DNA from: Acidobacteriota bacterium
GTDB lineage: Bacteria > Acidobacteriota > Terriglobia > UBA7540
Direction of reading: 5' to 3'
DNA length: 8,433 nucleotides
Assembly: GCA_003224635.1 (NCBI GenBank)
Contig: QHZK01000261.1
Location: forward strand, 1-8,433
Below the pieces are notes generated by a model. The model had not been told where the DNA came from, did no database searches, and was given only the letters and a program-made list of their open reading frames with translations. Below, piece by piece: positions 1 to 6,824 of the stretch; the stretch's first letter is position 1; the number at the start of each line of letters is the position of its first letter. The position numbers were made by a program, and so were the translations under genes.

Positions 1-330
1 CGCCTTCTGAAAGCCGGCGATAGTCTCCTCATTTTTGCCCTGCGCTTCGCGAACCAGTCCCAGATTGAAATGGGCTTCGGCGAAAGCGGGCGAAGCGGCG
101 ATGACCCAAGCAAATCCTTCGGCGGCTTCGTCCAGATGCCCCGCTCGCATGGCTTCCGTGGCCTGGCGGAATCTTTCGTCGACCGTTGTACTTTGCGCCC
201 AGGCAATCTGGCCGCCGCAGACGACGACGCACAGAGTCACTACCCACGCCGCCGCAGGCCGCAAGCAACGATGGAAGAGATAGATCCTCAAGGACTCGCT
301 GGGGGAAAGGGAATTCATGTCCATTTGCAC
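1..330 (-). CDS. Exported tetratricopeptide-repeat protein, N-terminal part (runs off left edge)
   Basis: The frame is open from 330 to the window edge, giving 110 codons of the N-terminus. An in-frame TAG lies at 340-342, so the start must be downstream of it. GTG at 330 is preferred because AGGA (338-341 on the complement) sits 7 nt upstream; ATG at 324 or 318 is possible. The protein has a basic segment (around HRCLRPAAAW), a hydrophobic stretch (VVTLCVVV) and an Ala-x-Ala-like end near AWAQ, which reads as a signal peptide. A TPR unit follows: helix A around ATEAMRAGHLDEAAEGF, then ASPAFAEAHFNLGLVREAQG, with the usual small and aromatic positions. It lies 128 bp behind the TonB-dependent receptor on the same strand and may be cotranscribed. 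Such receptor plus TPR pairs are common in Acidobacteriota. The partner bound by the TPRs cannot be read from the sequence. Confidence 0.8.
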   Translation of the reverse strand, partial: MQMDMNSLSPSESLRIYLFHRCLRPAAAWVVTLCVVVCGGQIAWAQSTTVDERFRQATEAMRAGHLDEAAEGFAWVIAASPAFAEAHFNLGLVREAQGKNEETIAGFQKA

Positions 331-458
331 GCGCAAATCCTACGAGAAAGTATGAGAAGGGCTTCTCAACTTCCTGCATGGCCGTTTGCGCCTCGCCTTC
401 CGCATCTTTCCTGAGGAATGCGGCGAGAAGGAGCGGCTCAGCCGAAGCCGGAGGTGCG

Positions 459-3400
459 TCAGAACTGGTAACGCAGCGTGAACTGTATGGTTCTTGGGCT
501 GTCGACGGTTCCGTAACTCGCACCAAACCCACCGTCCAAGGGCCCGGTGTCCGGCCTCGTGAATACATGCCGATTGAACAAGTTGACGAATTCCGCCTTA
601 AAGGTGATGTTCTGGGATTCGGTAATCGAGGTGCGTTTGATGATCGAAAAATCCTCATTCACATAGCCTTGGCTCCGCACGTTCCCGATCACGCGGGGCA
701 TGCTCCCGAATACATAACCGCGCGAGGCAACGAGCCCGGCCGCATTGGGATCAATGAACGCGGCGCAATTGAAATACGTGGTAACACCCGCAGGCGGGGA
801 AAATGTTCCGTCGTTTTTCTTGGTACAACCGGTATTGTTGGCCTGGGCGGCGTTACCCACATTGAACGATGACGCGTTTGAGCTGAGCAACGGCTGGCCG
901 GGAACAAGGTCGTAGCGAATGCAGGGACCTAAGTACGACGAGAAGCCCGGTATGGCCGTGGGCGCGCAGCCAAAACTCAGTGGCTGGCCGCTCTGGTAAC
1001 GCTGCACGCCCCCGACCTCCCATCCGCCCAAGACTTTGCCGACCACTCCACCGTGGTTCCCGAATCTCTTGCCCGGTCCGGCGGGAAGCTCGTACAGGTA
1101 GCTGAGCACGAAGGTTTGCGGGATGTCCTGATAGCTCAGGCTCTTTTCGCCCTTGAGGTTGTAGGGGTTTTGGCCATACCCGCCGCCGGAGAACCCTGCG
1201 AAGGCCGGCAAGGCACTGTCGGCATCGGTAAGCGTCTTCGAGACAGTGTACGACGCCAGCAGGTTAAGCCCATTGTGGAAGCGCCGCTCGACCTTCGCCA
1301 GCAGGGCGTTGTAGTTGGAATGGCCGAGGTTCTCCAGGCAGCAGTCGCTGTCAATGTTCTGGTATTGGGGGAAAGGACGCAGGGCCTGCGCAACCGTTGC
1401 ACCCCCGCCGTACAGCGAGACGAAATTCGTAAACGGCGCAGCAACCGGAGAAGTGGGATCGGTCACCAGCGTGTTCAGCGTATTGCCCAGTGCGAAGTAT
1501 TTGGGGTCCAAGGCATTAATCTGGCCCAGCAAAGACCGTAGGTGACTCCCATGGCTGCCGACGTAACCCACGTCAAGGATGAGGTCCGGCGCAAGCTCGC
1601 GCTGGATCTCAAAACTCCAGTTGTGCACCATTCCGGGACGTCCGTAGCTCGGCGCGAGGTAAGTGGGCCCGCCGAAGCCGCCTCCAAACCCTCCGTTATC
1701 CTGGGCAGGATCGAAACTGGGCGGCGGCGGATACGGGGGAATGCCCGAATCGAGCAGTAGGGCCGGCACAAAGCCCTGGCTCCCGCTCGGCGAAGCCGTA
1801 AATCCATCCGTCAGCGCCTGACCAAAGTCCCCGTAAGCGAGCGGCGCGTAGTAGATGGCGTAGCCACCCCGGATTACCGTGTTCCGCAGCCATGAAGAGG
1901 AAGATTGTGGAGCGTAGGAGAAGCCGATACGAGGAGCAAAGTCTTTGTGGTAAGTCTTGGCGCCGATGGCGGCAGACCCGCTCCGGCCCGGCCCGCTGCC
2001 TCCGAAGATCAACGCCCCCGGCAACGGGCCGCTCGGTCCAATGGCCCCCGGATTCAGCGCGGTGGGAGAGAAAACCGATTCCGCGCCGGTCGCTTCATGG
2101 CGCGGCGTTTCCACCTCATAGCGCAGCCCAAAGTTCAGCATCAGATTCTTGCGCGCTTTGAAATCGTCCTGAACGTAGCCGGCATAGTAGTTGGAAACAA
2201 AACGCGGCTGCTCCGAGCGCACGGCCAGCGACCAGCTTTGCACAGCGCCCAGCAAAAAGCTGGCGAACGGATCGCCGGTCAGACCTGGCCCGCTGTAGTC
2301 GGGCTCGCCGGCCGTCTGGGCAAAATCGAAACCGATACTTGGTGACTGGTGCGACTGGTCGATCACCGAAAACTGATAGGCGCGCACGTCGACGCCGAAA
2401 CTCAGGCTGTGTGGTCCTTTCGTCCAGGACACGCTGTCCGCCAACACCAAGCTGTTCGGCACGTCAGCGTCGGCGTTGGGTGATCCATAACCTGACAGAT
2501 TCTGATGGCCGTAGGCGAAACTAATCGGTGGAAATGTCACCCCGTGAGCGCCCGTCAGGCCAATAGCGGCGTCCCAGTCGGTTCCGTTCACGGAGGTGGC
2601 GATGCTGTTGCTGTAGATGCGGTTGAAGCCCACATTCAAGTGATTCAGCGTCGTGGGGCTGATGAAATAATCCCAGCCGACCCGCGCGTAGTGGGTGAAG
2701 AAGGAATGAAAGTAGTTCGAGTCGAGAGGATTGGGAAGCGTGGGGCTGCTGGCCAGAGCCTCCTGGTCGCGGCTGTTATAGGAAAAGAAGAGTTTGCTCT
2801 TCGACGACAGATTCTCGTCGATGCGGACCGACATCGCGGTATCCAGAATCGGATTGCTCGTGACATAGAGAAAGTTGTTCAGGTACCCCGGGTTGGTTGG
2901 CTGAGGAAGAAGAGCCATGATCTTCTGGGCGACGTTGCTGAGCGTCGTTATCTTGTTGCCGGGGAAAGGCGTGCGGCACTGCACCCCGTTCACCGTTTTC
3001 GTGGTTGAGGGATCGAAGATCTGGCCCTGGAGAATCGGCGTGCCGTCACACGGATTGATGATTGGTTTTGGTGGCGCTTCGTTGTCCAGCAGAGCCGGAC
3101 CCAGCAGGCTGGAGAAGTCGCCTAGCCGTTCCGCCGCCGTGGGTATGGTGCTGATATTGGCCGAGCCCAGCGTCTGCCGGTACTGTTCCCAGGAGAAGAA
3201 GAAAAACGTGCGGTCGTGGCCGTTGTAAACCTTGGGAATCCAAACCGGTCCCCCCAACGTGCCGCCGTAATCATTTTTTCGATCGAGAGGCTTCGGCGCG
3301 AAGTACGAGCTGCCCACGAGATCGCTGAACCACGACTTGGCGTCCAGAGCCTCGTTTCGGAAAAGGTCGTAGGCGGTCCCGTGGAACCGGTTGGTACCGG

Positions 3401-4163
3401 ACTTGGTGGTGAAGCTCTCGACACCGCCCGTCGTGCGGCCAAACTGAGCGGGGATGGTTGAAGTGATGACCTTGAACTCATCCAGGGCCTCGACCGAGGG
3501 CGCGGTTTGGTCGAAGGCTGAGCCGCTGTCAGCTCGCGCCGTGCTGGCGCCATCCAGAACGACCTCGTTGCCGAAGTTCTGGCCCCCCGCCAGCTTCGCC
3601 TGAAAGATGCCGCTCGAGCTGTCCGCAGTCCCGGGTCCCGCCGTCCCAGGCGTGAGAAACACGAACGTCTCCGGCGAGCGCAAATAGCTCTGTCCCGTTG
3701 CGTTGACGGCCAGCGGCAGCTCCAGAATCTGACGGGTAGCCACCACCGTGCCGACGTCGGAGCTTTGGGCCTGCAGCGTTGGCACGTTCGCCACCACGGT
3801 CACGGTTTCCTTGACGTCACCCGGCTGCAGCGTGAAATCGAGGGAGGCTGTGGTGTTGATTTGGACGACGACGCCGGTCTTCTCCTCCGTCTTGAATCCG
3901 TCCGCGGAGACAGAAACGTTGTACGCTCCGATCTGCATGTTCGGCATGCGGTAGGCCCCCGCCGATGTGGTCGTTGCCCTGTACACGATGCCGGTGTCAG
4001 CCCCGGTCGCGCTGACCGTGGCGCCCGCGATGATGCCGCCGGAACTGTCCTCAACGGTGCCCCCGATCGCTCCCCGATCCGACTGGCCGGCCGCAGGGTT
4101 CCCCGCCACGAGCGCCAGGATTCCGCTCGCCAGAATCACCCGGGAAAATCGGTCCCAGTGCAT
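459..4163 (-). CDS. Oar-like TonB-dependent outer-membrane receptor with carboxypeptidase-regulatory-like domain
   Basis: A complete protein of 1234 residues, the usual size for acidobacterial Oar-like receptors. Residues 1-26 are a signal peptide with a probable cleavage near NPAAG/QSD. Residues 30-115 form a carboxypeptidase-regulatory-like beta-sandwich (GTVEDSSGGIIAGATV, then SAGAYRMPNMQIGAYNVSV). Residues 118-265 are the plug-like region, with VVLDGAS, EALDEFKVITSTIPAQFGR and KSGTNRFHGTAYDLFRN, all typical of this family. The remainder is the beta-barrel, ending in FTLRYQF with the terminal Phe of outer-membrane barrels. The start at 4163 has AGGAGG six bases upstream. Family members import or bind large substrates at the outer membrane using energy from TonB-ExbBD; the substrate cannot be predicted here. 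Oddities are a vicinal Cys pair in SDCCLEN and a glycine-rich GGFGGGFGG loop. The gene follows a 200-nt leader and precedes the TPR gene. Confidence 0.93.
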   Translation of the reverse strand: MHWDRFSRVILASGILALVAGNPAAGQSDRGAIGGTVEDSSGGIIAGATVSATGADTGIVYRATTTSAGAYRMPNMQIGAYNVSVSADGFKTEEKTGVVVQINTTASLDFTLQPGDVKETVTVVANVPTLQAQSSDVGTVVATRQILELPLAVNATGQSYLRSPETFVFLTPGTAGPGTADSSSGIFQAKLAGGQNFGNEVVLDGASTARADSGSAFDQTAPSVEALDEFKVITSTIPAQFGRTTGGVESFTTKSGTNRFHGTAYDLFRNEALDAKSWFSDLVGSSYFAPKPLDRKNDYGGTLGGPVWIPKVYNGHDRTFFFFSWEQYRQTLGSANISTIPTAAERLGDFSSLLGPALLDNEAPPKPIINPCDGTPILQGQIFDPSTTKTVNGVQCRTPFPGNKITTLSNVAQKIMALLPQPTNPGYLNNFLYVTSNPILDTAMSVRIDENLSSKSKLFFSYNSRDQEALASSPTLPNPLDSNYFHSFFTHYARVGWDYFISPTTLNHLNVGFNRIYSNSIATSVNGTDWDAAIGLTGAHGVTFPPISFAYGHQNLSGYGSPNADADVPNSLVLADSVSWTKGPHSLSFGVDVRAYQFSVIDQSHQSPSIGFDFAQTAGEPDYSGPGLTGDPFASFLLGAVQSWSLAVRSEQPRFVSNYYAGYVQDDFKARKNLMLNFGLRYEVETPRHEATGAESVFSPTALNPGAIGPSGPLPGALIFGGSGPGRSGSAAIGAKTYHKDFAPRIGFSYAPQSSSSWLRNTVIRGGYAIYYAPLAYGDFGQALTDGFTASPSGSQGFVPALLLDSGIPPYPPPPSFDPAQDNGGFGGGFGGPTYLAPSYGRPGMVHNWSFEIQRELAPDLILDVGYVGSHGSHLRSLLGQINALDPKYFALGNTLNTLVTDPTSPVAAPFTNFVSLYGGGATVAQALRPFPQYQNIDSDCCLENLGHSNYNALLAKVERRFHNGLNLLASYTVSKTLTDADSALPAFAGFSGGGYGQNPYNLKGEKSLSYQDIPQTFVLSYLYELPAGPGKRFGNHGGVVGKVLGGWEVGGVQRYQSGQPLSFGCAPTAIPGFSSYLGPCIRYDLVPGQPLLSSNASSFNVGNAAQANNTGCTKKNDGTFSPPAGVTTYFNCAAFIDPNAAGLVASRGYVFGSMPRVIGNVRSQGYVNEDFSIIKRTSITESQNITFKAEFVNLFNRHVFTRPDTGPLDGGFGASYGTVDSPRTIQFTLRYQF

Positions 4164-4370
4164 TGCTCACCTCCTCGCAGGGTTAGCCCAAGTAAGTCTC
4201 TGCCCAAGAACTGGCCAGCACCCGGTCTCTGCAAGCTTGTACTTGAGAGGGAAAACACTGGCGCAGCGATCAGCAGCGGAGCAAGGGTCCGCACTCAACC
4301 AATTTCTCCTCTCTCGCCACCGCCTTCGGCGTTGAGGCTGAAGCCGAGGCTGCGAAGAGAAGCGTCCTCT
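4164..4370 (-). promoter_or_regulatory. Long 5' leader of the receptor gene, with stem-loop potential
   Basis: If transcription begins just after the -10 element at 4371-4379, the receptor mRNA has an untranslated leader of about 200 nt. Within it, 4319-4351 can fold. CGCCTTCGGCG (4321-4331) is a small hairpin by itself, and GCCTTCGGC also pairs, with one bulge, with AGCCGAGGC (4341-4349). These two folds are mutually exclusive. I do not recognise a known riboswitch. Whether the leader regulates anything is inference. Confidence 0.25.
4170..4175 (-). promoter_or_regulatory. Ribosome binding site of the receptor gene
   Basis: The complement reads AGGAGG followed by TGAGCA and then ATG, a six-base spacing. 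It fixes the receptor start at 4163. Confidence 0.85.
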
Positions 4371-4379
4371 ATTCTAGCA
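4371..4379 (-). promoter_or_regulatory. Candidate extended -10 promoter for the receptor gene
   Basis: Read on the minus strand this is TGC followed by TAGAAT, an extended -10 element (TGn plus a hexamer one base from TATAAT). It lies in a local AT-rich patch in otherwise GC-rich sequence. No good -35 is found at 16-18 bp (CGCTTA at 17 bp). A TTGACT lies only 9 bp upstream and cannot serve as its -35. Extended -10 promoters often lack a -35, so the site is plausible but unproven. Confidence 0.35.
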
Positions 4380-4681
4380 AAATGTAGTCAAAATAAGCGG
4401 TCCTATGGTCAACCCGAATGCTCGGTCTAGGTAGTTGGTCACACGTAAAATGACTTCCTTCCCAGCCGATTAGCAGTGCTTCGGGATTGTGGCTGGCTCA
4501 CGCCTTTCCGGAAAATAGGACGACCGCGCCGTGAAAGCCGGCCAGACCCGTTTCGGCCTGGCGTCAGTAACGAGTAGTCACCAAGGGTTTATTTATGATG
4601 GCGCACGAGTACGCGGGTTCTGGTCGAATCATGACGCACTCGGACACATCAGGCTGGTGGCAAGTGTAATGAACCGCCCAG
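4380..4681. other. Intergenic stretch between DUF362 gene and receptor promoter
   Basis: No frame here shows protein-like sequence. The only structures seen are a 10-bp palindrome TTTCCGGAAA at 4505-4514 and the hairpin at 4541-4562 listed separately. The nearly G/C-free run TTTATTTATGAT around 4588-4599 is a local AT island with no clear promoter spacing on either strand. Confidence 0.5.
4541..4562 (-). terminator. Stem-loop downstream of the DUF362 gene, possible terminator
   Basis: On the minus strand GCCAGGCC and GGTCTGGC pair over 8 bp around a 6-base loop (GAAACG), with one G-U wobble. On the plus strand the same position would be an A-C mismatch, which favours minus-strand transcription, the direction of the DUF362 gene. 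It lies about 120 bp beyond that gene's stop and lacks a U-tract, so it is not a canonical intrinsic terminator. Confidence 0.3.
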
Positions 4682-5812
4682 CTACGCCTTGAACTGCCTG
4701 AGATCGATCTTGGCTCGGTCCCACTCCCCCAAGCCTAGCGCGCCCGCGATCTCGACGTGCTCAGGTTGCCGGTGGACGAACGTGCTGAATTGATCCGGTG
4801 TATCCTCGACCAGCTTCTTTCTCCCCACCGAGAGCCGTTTGGCGTCGATCGCTTCCCAGCCGATGTGGTCGAGGGCGACTGGGTCCGTGGCGAAATAGAG
4901 GGTGTGGTGTTCCCATACGAACTGCGGTCGTCCGAAGGGCCCCCCGTGGTAGAGGCCTTTGACGCCGTCGAGGATATGGAGCACAACCTTATTCCGGATC
5001 ACCGGAATGGAGACCGCCGCCGGAATGAAGGCGTTGCAGGCATTGAGACCGCTGCTCGAGTGGCTGCGGGAGACGTTGTTGACCAGACCGTGCGACATGT
5101 TCTTTAAAGCGAGCGTGACACCGGCCGACTGATGGTCTTTCAGGACCGGGAGGTTGACCAGCTTATTGACTTCGCGGGTGATGAAGCGGGCGGCGTAGGA
5201 GCGGCGCGCGGCGGCGCTCTCGAGGCTGTAGCCCGGCAGCGTCAACGCCATGTCCATGTAATGCTCCGGGTCGTAGCCTTCGATTCCCTGTTGCACGGCA
5301 TCGCCTTCCTCAACCGCGTAACTAGTGCGCACGCCCTCCGGCAGCCACTTGTCGAAGCCAGCTTGAAGGAATTCTTTCCGGTAACGATCATAGACGACGA
5401 TATCCTGGCGTTTGACCCCGGCAGCCTCCAGGCCCGCGATGATTTCGCGCACCACCGTCGCGTCCGAGATCACGTACGGCCGGCCTACGGGGTTTACTTT
5501 GATTCCCACCACGTCCCCCGGTTCGAAGAAGCGCCGCCAGGCATCGGCCCAGCCGTCGGCTCCCGTCAGTTCTTTCATGCCGAGGCGCATCATCCGGCGC
5601 ACCGCCTCAGCCTGGTAATGGCCGGAGACCAGCACTCCAGGGTCTTGAACCGCTACCACTCGTCCCTTATAAAGCCCCGGCATCCCCAGGTGGCTCGGCT
5701 CGCCTTTCGATTCAGCACGTGCAGCGCGGGCGAGCGCCTTGGCGCTTCCGGCTGCGATCCCGAGAGCTCCCCCACCGACCGCCCTCAGACACTCCCGACG
5801 GGTGAACCGCAT
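4682..5812 (-). CDS. Tat-exported DUF362 domain protein
   Basis: The protein is 376 residues from ATG 5812, which has AAAGGAGG five bases upstream. The same frame extends to an ATG at 5950, but that would put the ribosome site inside the gene and bury the signal sequence. The N-terminus FTRRECLRAVGGGALGIAAGSA is a twin-arginine signal with a hydrophobic core, so export of a folded protein is expected. The DUF362 signature is clear: VVGIKVNPVG (101-110), VREIIAGLEAAGV (121-133) and DIVVYDR (137-143). It continues with VNKLVNLPVLKDHQSAGVTL (215-234), ALKNMSHG (235-242), ILDGVKGLYHGGP (280-292) and ATDPVALDHIGWEAI (308-322). No ferredoxin-type cysteine clusters are present, unlike some DUF362 proteins. 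The biochemical function of the exported family is not established. The 5' leader of this gene is duplicated 1 kb away (see repeat copies). Confidence 0.9.
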   Translation of the reverse strand: MRFTRRECLRAVGGGALGIAAGSAKALARAARAESKGEPSHLGMPGLYKGRVVAVQDPGVLVSGHYQAEAVRRMMRLGMKELTGADGWADAWRRFFEPGDVVGIKVNPVGRPYVISDATVVREIIAGLEAAGVKRQDIVVYDRYRKEFLQAGFDKWLPEGVRTSYAVEEGDAVQQGIEGYDPEHYMDMALTLPGYSLESAAARRSYAARFITREVNKLVNLPVLKDHQSAGVTLALKNMSHGLVNNVSRSHSSSGLNACNAFIPAAVSIPVIRNKVVLHILDGVKGLYHGGPFGRPQFVWEHHTLYFATDPVALDHIGWEAIDAKRLSVGRKKLVEDTPDQFSTFVHRQPEHVEIAGALGLGEWDRAKIDLRQFKA

Positions 5813-5817
5813 AACAG

Positions 5818-5825
5818 CCTCCTTT
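5818..5825 (-). promoter_or_regulatory. Ribosome binding site of the DUF362 gene
   Basis: The complement reads AAAGGAGG, five bases before ATG 5812. It decides the start against the longer frame to 5950, and it is conserved in repeat copy B (AAAGGAGG before the ATG at 6824). Confidence 0.8.
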
Positions 5826-5858
5826 CTACACCTCTTTTCTACCACCGAAACAGCGGTC

Positions 5859-5954
5859 TTACAACTCAACCTGCCCTTCGAGGTCGGTCCCCCGGTAGAG
5901 AACCGCAGCCAACCTCTTGGGTTCGGTATCGCACGGTGTGTGACCGTCAATCAG
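5859..5954 (-). pseudogene. C-terminal fragment of an unknown reading frame (in repeat copy A)
   Basis: The frame reads LIDGHTPCDTEPKRLAAV and then LYRGTDLEGQVEL with a TAA stop. The same ending, VLYRQTRSLEGQVEL with a TAG stop, is found in copy B. Between the copies the frame is kept across a 3-nt insertion but broken further upstream by a 2-nt difference. It could be the tail of a protein once encoded just before the DUF362 gene, or a chance open frame in a conserved non-coding element. I do not recognise the family. The frame stays open upstream to 6080, but the sequence there has no counterpart in copy B. Confidence 0.35.
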
Positions 5955-5955
5955 G

Positions 5956-6123
5956 GCATCCCTTAGGGCACCTAGCCGCAGACGGCCTCGGAGCCGGTCA
6001 CAAAAGCTCTTTCTGGTGAACCCTCGCTGTGAGGATGAAAGCGGAATATTTGTGGACTGGGGGCCAGGTATTATTGACAATCAGGTTGGAACTTAAGGAC
6101 CCGGCCTTTACCAGTCACCATCA
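5956..6123. other. Intergenic stretch left of the baseplate-like fragment
   Basis: No recognisable gene. The plus strand has a CCTTAGGG palindrome at about 5959-5966 and an AT-rich patch around 6070-6082. Neither strand shows a convincing promoter with correct spacing, although the promoter for the DUF362 gene would be expected here or within repeat copy A. Confidence 0.4.
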
Positions 6124-6246
6124 TCACACCATAGTATCCCCCAGGTCCAGGATCTTGAGGTCGGCATTCCGGATGCGGTCGGCGATCTCATTGATCACCA
6201 GGGTCTCTCCCACCGCCAGGTTGTTGACGTAGTTCTCTGCCGCGGC
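6124..6246 (-). pseudogene. Fragment resembling the C-terminus of a baseplate J-like protein
   Basis: In this frame the translation is AAAENYVNNLAVGETLV, then INEIADRIRNADLKILDLG, then DTMV and a stop at 6124-6126. The pattern Tyr-x-Asn-x-Leu-x-x-Gly-Glu-x-Leu, then a hydrophobic helix with Asn-Glu and Arg-Ile, is the usual C-terminal layout of phage Mu gp47/P2 gpJ type baseplate wedge proteins, also found in type VI and extracellular contractile systems. The frame continues upstream only to a TGA at 6280-6282, through unrelated Arg/Ala-rich sequence. About 40 residues therefore remain out of several hundred. No other phage gene is near. The match is from memory of the family pattern and is tentative. 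Confidence 0.4.
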
Positions 6247-6290
6247 GGGCGCGCAGCGCCGCCGATGGGACGTCCGTGCTCAGCGAAGGG

Positions 6291-6674
6291 CTAGCGTGAA
6301 TGGACAAGACGAGCCCAATCAACAATGAAACCGAAGATGCCATAGATCGCCGCCCAGAAAACGCCGTTCAGCAGCTCGATGTAAACGTGGCCCACGCCAG
6401 ACACTACTTCATTCGGCGGGACGACGCCGAGCCACAGCGCAAATTGATATCCGGGCGCGCCGTGGAAAAGTGTAGACACTAGGCCAAGCATTCCTGTGGG
6501 AAAGCCGAGCGGGCTGAGAAAGAAGGTTGAGTACAGCCCCGTGCTCAACGGCGATATCACTAATCCGAGTGCGACACCCGTAAACGACCAAGTGTGCCGA
6601 GGTGCGTACGCTCGTGCATACCACGCCCCTGCCAATGGTACCGCGGCGAGTAACAGGAGTGCTAAAAGTTCCAT
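6291..6674 (-). CDS. Small integral membrane protein of unknown function (cassette-like position)
   Basis: The protein has 127 residues. Hydrophobic segments lie at about 2-20 (ELLALLLLAAVPLAGAWYA), 30-50 (FTGVALGLVISPLSTGLYST), 52-72 (partly polar) and 97-118 (YIELLNGVFWAAIYGIFGFI), so three or four membrane helices are expected. I recognise no family and no catalytic motif. The ATG at 6674 lies 13 bases after the end of the attC-like site and has only a weak ribosome site (AGGGCG about 15 bases upstream), both normal for integron cassette genes. The fragments on either side belong to unrelated genes, so this looks inserted. Base composition (about 58% GC) is slightly below that of the neighbouring genes. 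No second attC is evident after the stop codon. Confidence 0.65.
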   Translation of the reverse strand: MELLALLLLAAVPLAGAWYARAYAPRHTWSFTGVALGLVISPLSTGLYSTFFLSPLGFPTGMLGLVSTLFHGAPGYQFALWLGVVPPNEVVSGVGHVYIELLNGVFWAAIYGIFGFIVDWARLVHSR

Positions 6675-6687
6675 TGCGATTACTGCG

Positions 6688-6785
6688 CCCTAACACCCAC
6701 CTGCTCCAGGTGCGCAGGGTGAACCCCATCGCTACCTATCGCGATCATTTCAACGCCCGCCGTCGGCTGCAGCGGCCTGTTAGGC
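6688..6785 (-). other. attC-like integron recombination site
   Basis: Read on the minus strand, the site opens with GCCTAAC (6779-6785, the R'' box pattern RYYYAAC) and closes 98 bp later with GTTAGGG (6688-6694, close to the R' pattern GTTRRRY). The two ends pair over six bases. Just inside the R'' box is GCTGCAGCCGACG, a motif typical of many chromosomal attC sites. Near the R' end CACCTG and CAGGTG pair around a 3-nt loop. The length fits known attC sites (roughly 57-141 bp). The stop codon of the short frame before it lies inside the R'' box and a gene starts 13 bases after the R' box, the normal cassette layout. Against it: the last base of R' is G, not a pyrimidine, the inner arms pair imperfectly, and no integrase is in view. 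Confidence 0.55.
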
Positions 6786-6824
6786 ACCGCTCAGGACCGC
6801 CAACCGCGCGAGACTGAACCGCAT
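6780..6824 (-). pseudogene. Truncated gene start in repeat copy B
   Basis: AAAGGAGG lies five bases before ATG 6824, and the frame reads MRFSLARLAVLSGA before TAA. The first codons match the DUF362 start in copy A (MRFT), after which the two diverge. The beginning looks like a signal sequence (basic, then hydrophobic). The stop codon is part of the R'' box of the attC-like site, so the original gene was probably cut off there by recombination. The missing remainder is not found in the window. Confidence 0.5.

Larger units (their letters stand above)
5804..5955 (-). repeat. Leader repeat, copy A (upstream of the DUF362 gene)
   Basis: A direct repeat with 6816-6972, roughly 85% identical by eye, with the 80 bp nearest the start codon about 91% identical. 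The two copies differ by two short gaps, one of 3 nt and one of 2 nt. Read on the minus strand it contains, in order: the end of a reading frame finishing VLYRGTDLEGQVEL-stop (stop at 5859); a hairpin ACCGC/GTGGT with a 7-nt loop at 5840-5868; the ribosome site AAAGGAGG (5818-5825); and the codons for MRFT of the DUF362 protein. A smaller CGGT/ACCG hairpin lies further upstream. Confidence 0.8.

Noticed and set aside
354..367. Inverted repeat GAGAAGGGCTTCTC between receptor and TPR genes as a terminator
   Set aside because: The stem is 5-6 bp with a 2-4-nt loop and no U-tract; it is too weak to call.
29..658. A 209-codon minus-strand frame
   Set aside because: It is a different frame from both the receptor and the TPR gene, Arg/Ser-rich and shadow-like. 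The true TPR frame is the one open to the window edge.
186..872. A 228-codon plus-strand frame over the end of the receptor gene
   Set aside because: It overlaps the receptor C-terminus and the TPR start antisense, and its translation shows no domain.
3765..4430. A 221-codon plus-strand frame across the receptor start and leader
   Set aside because: It is antisense to the signal peptide and plug region of the receptor, has no domain and no ribosome site, and its last part is only leader DNA.
5813..5950. Upstream extension of the DUF362 protein to ATG 5950 (422 residues)
   Set aside because: It would place the AAAGGAGG site inside the gene and 46 residues before the Tat signal. The extension corresponds to the duplicated leader.
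5132..6019. A 295-codon plus-strand open frame
   Set aside because: It is antisense to the well-supported DUF362 gene and reads as low-complexity shadow sequence with no family pattern. High GC makes such shadows common.
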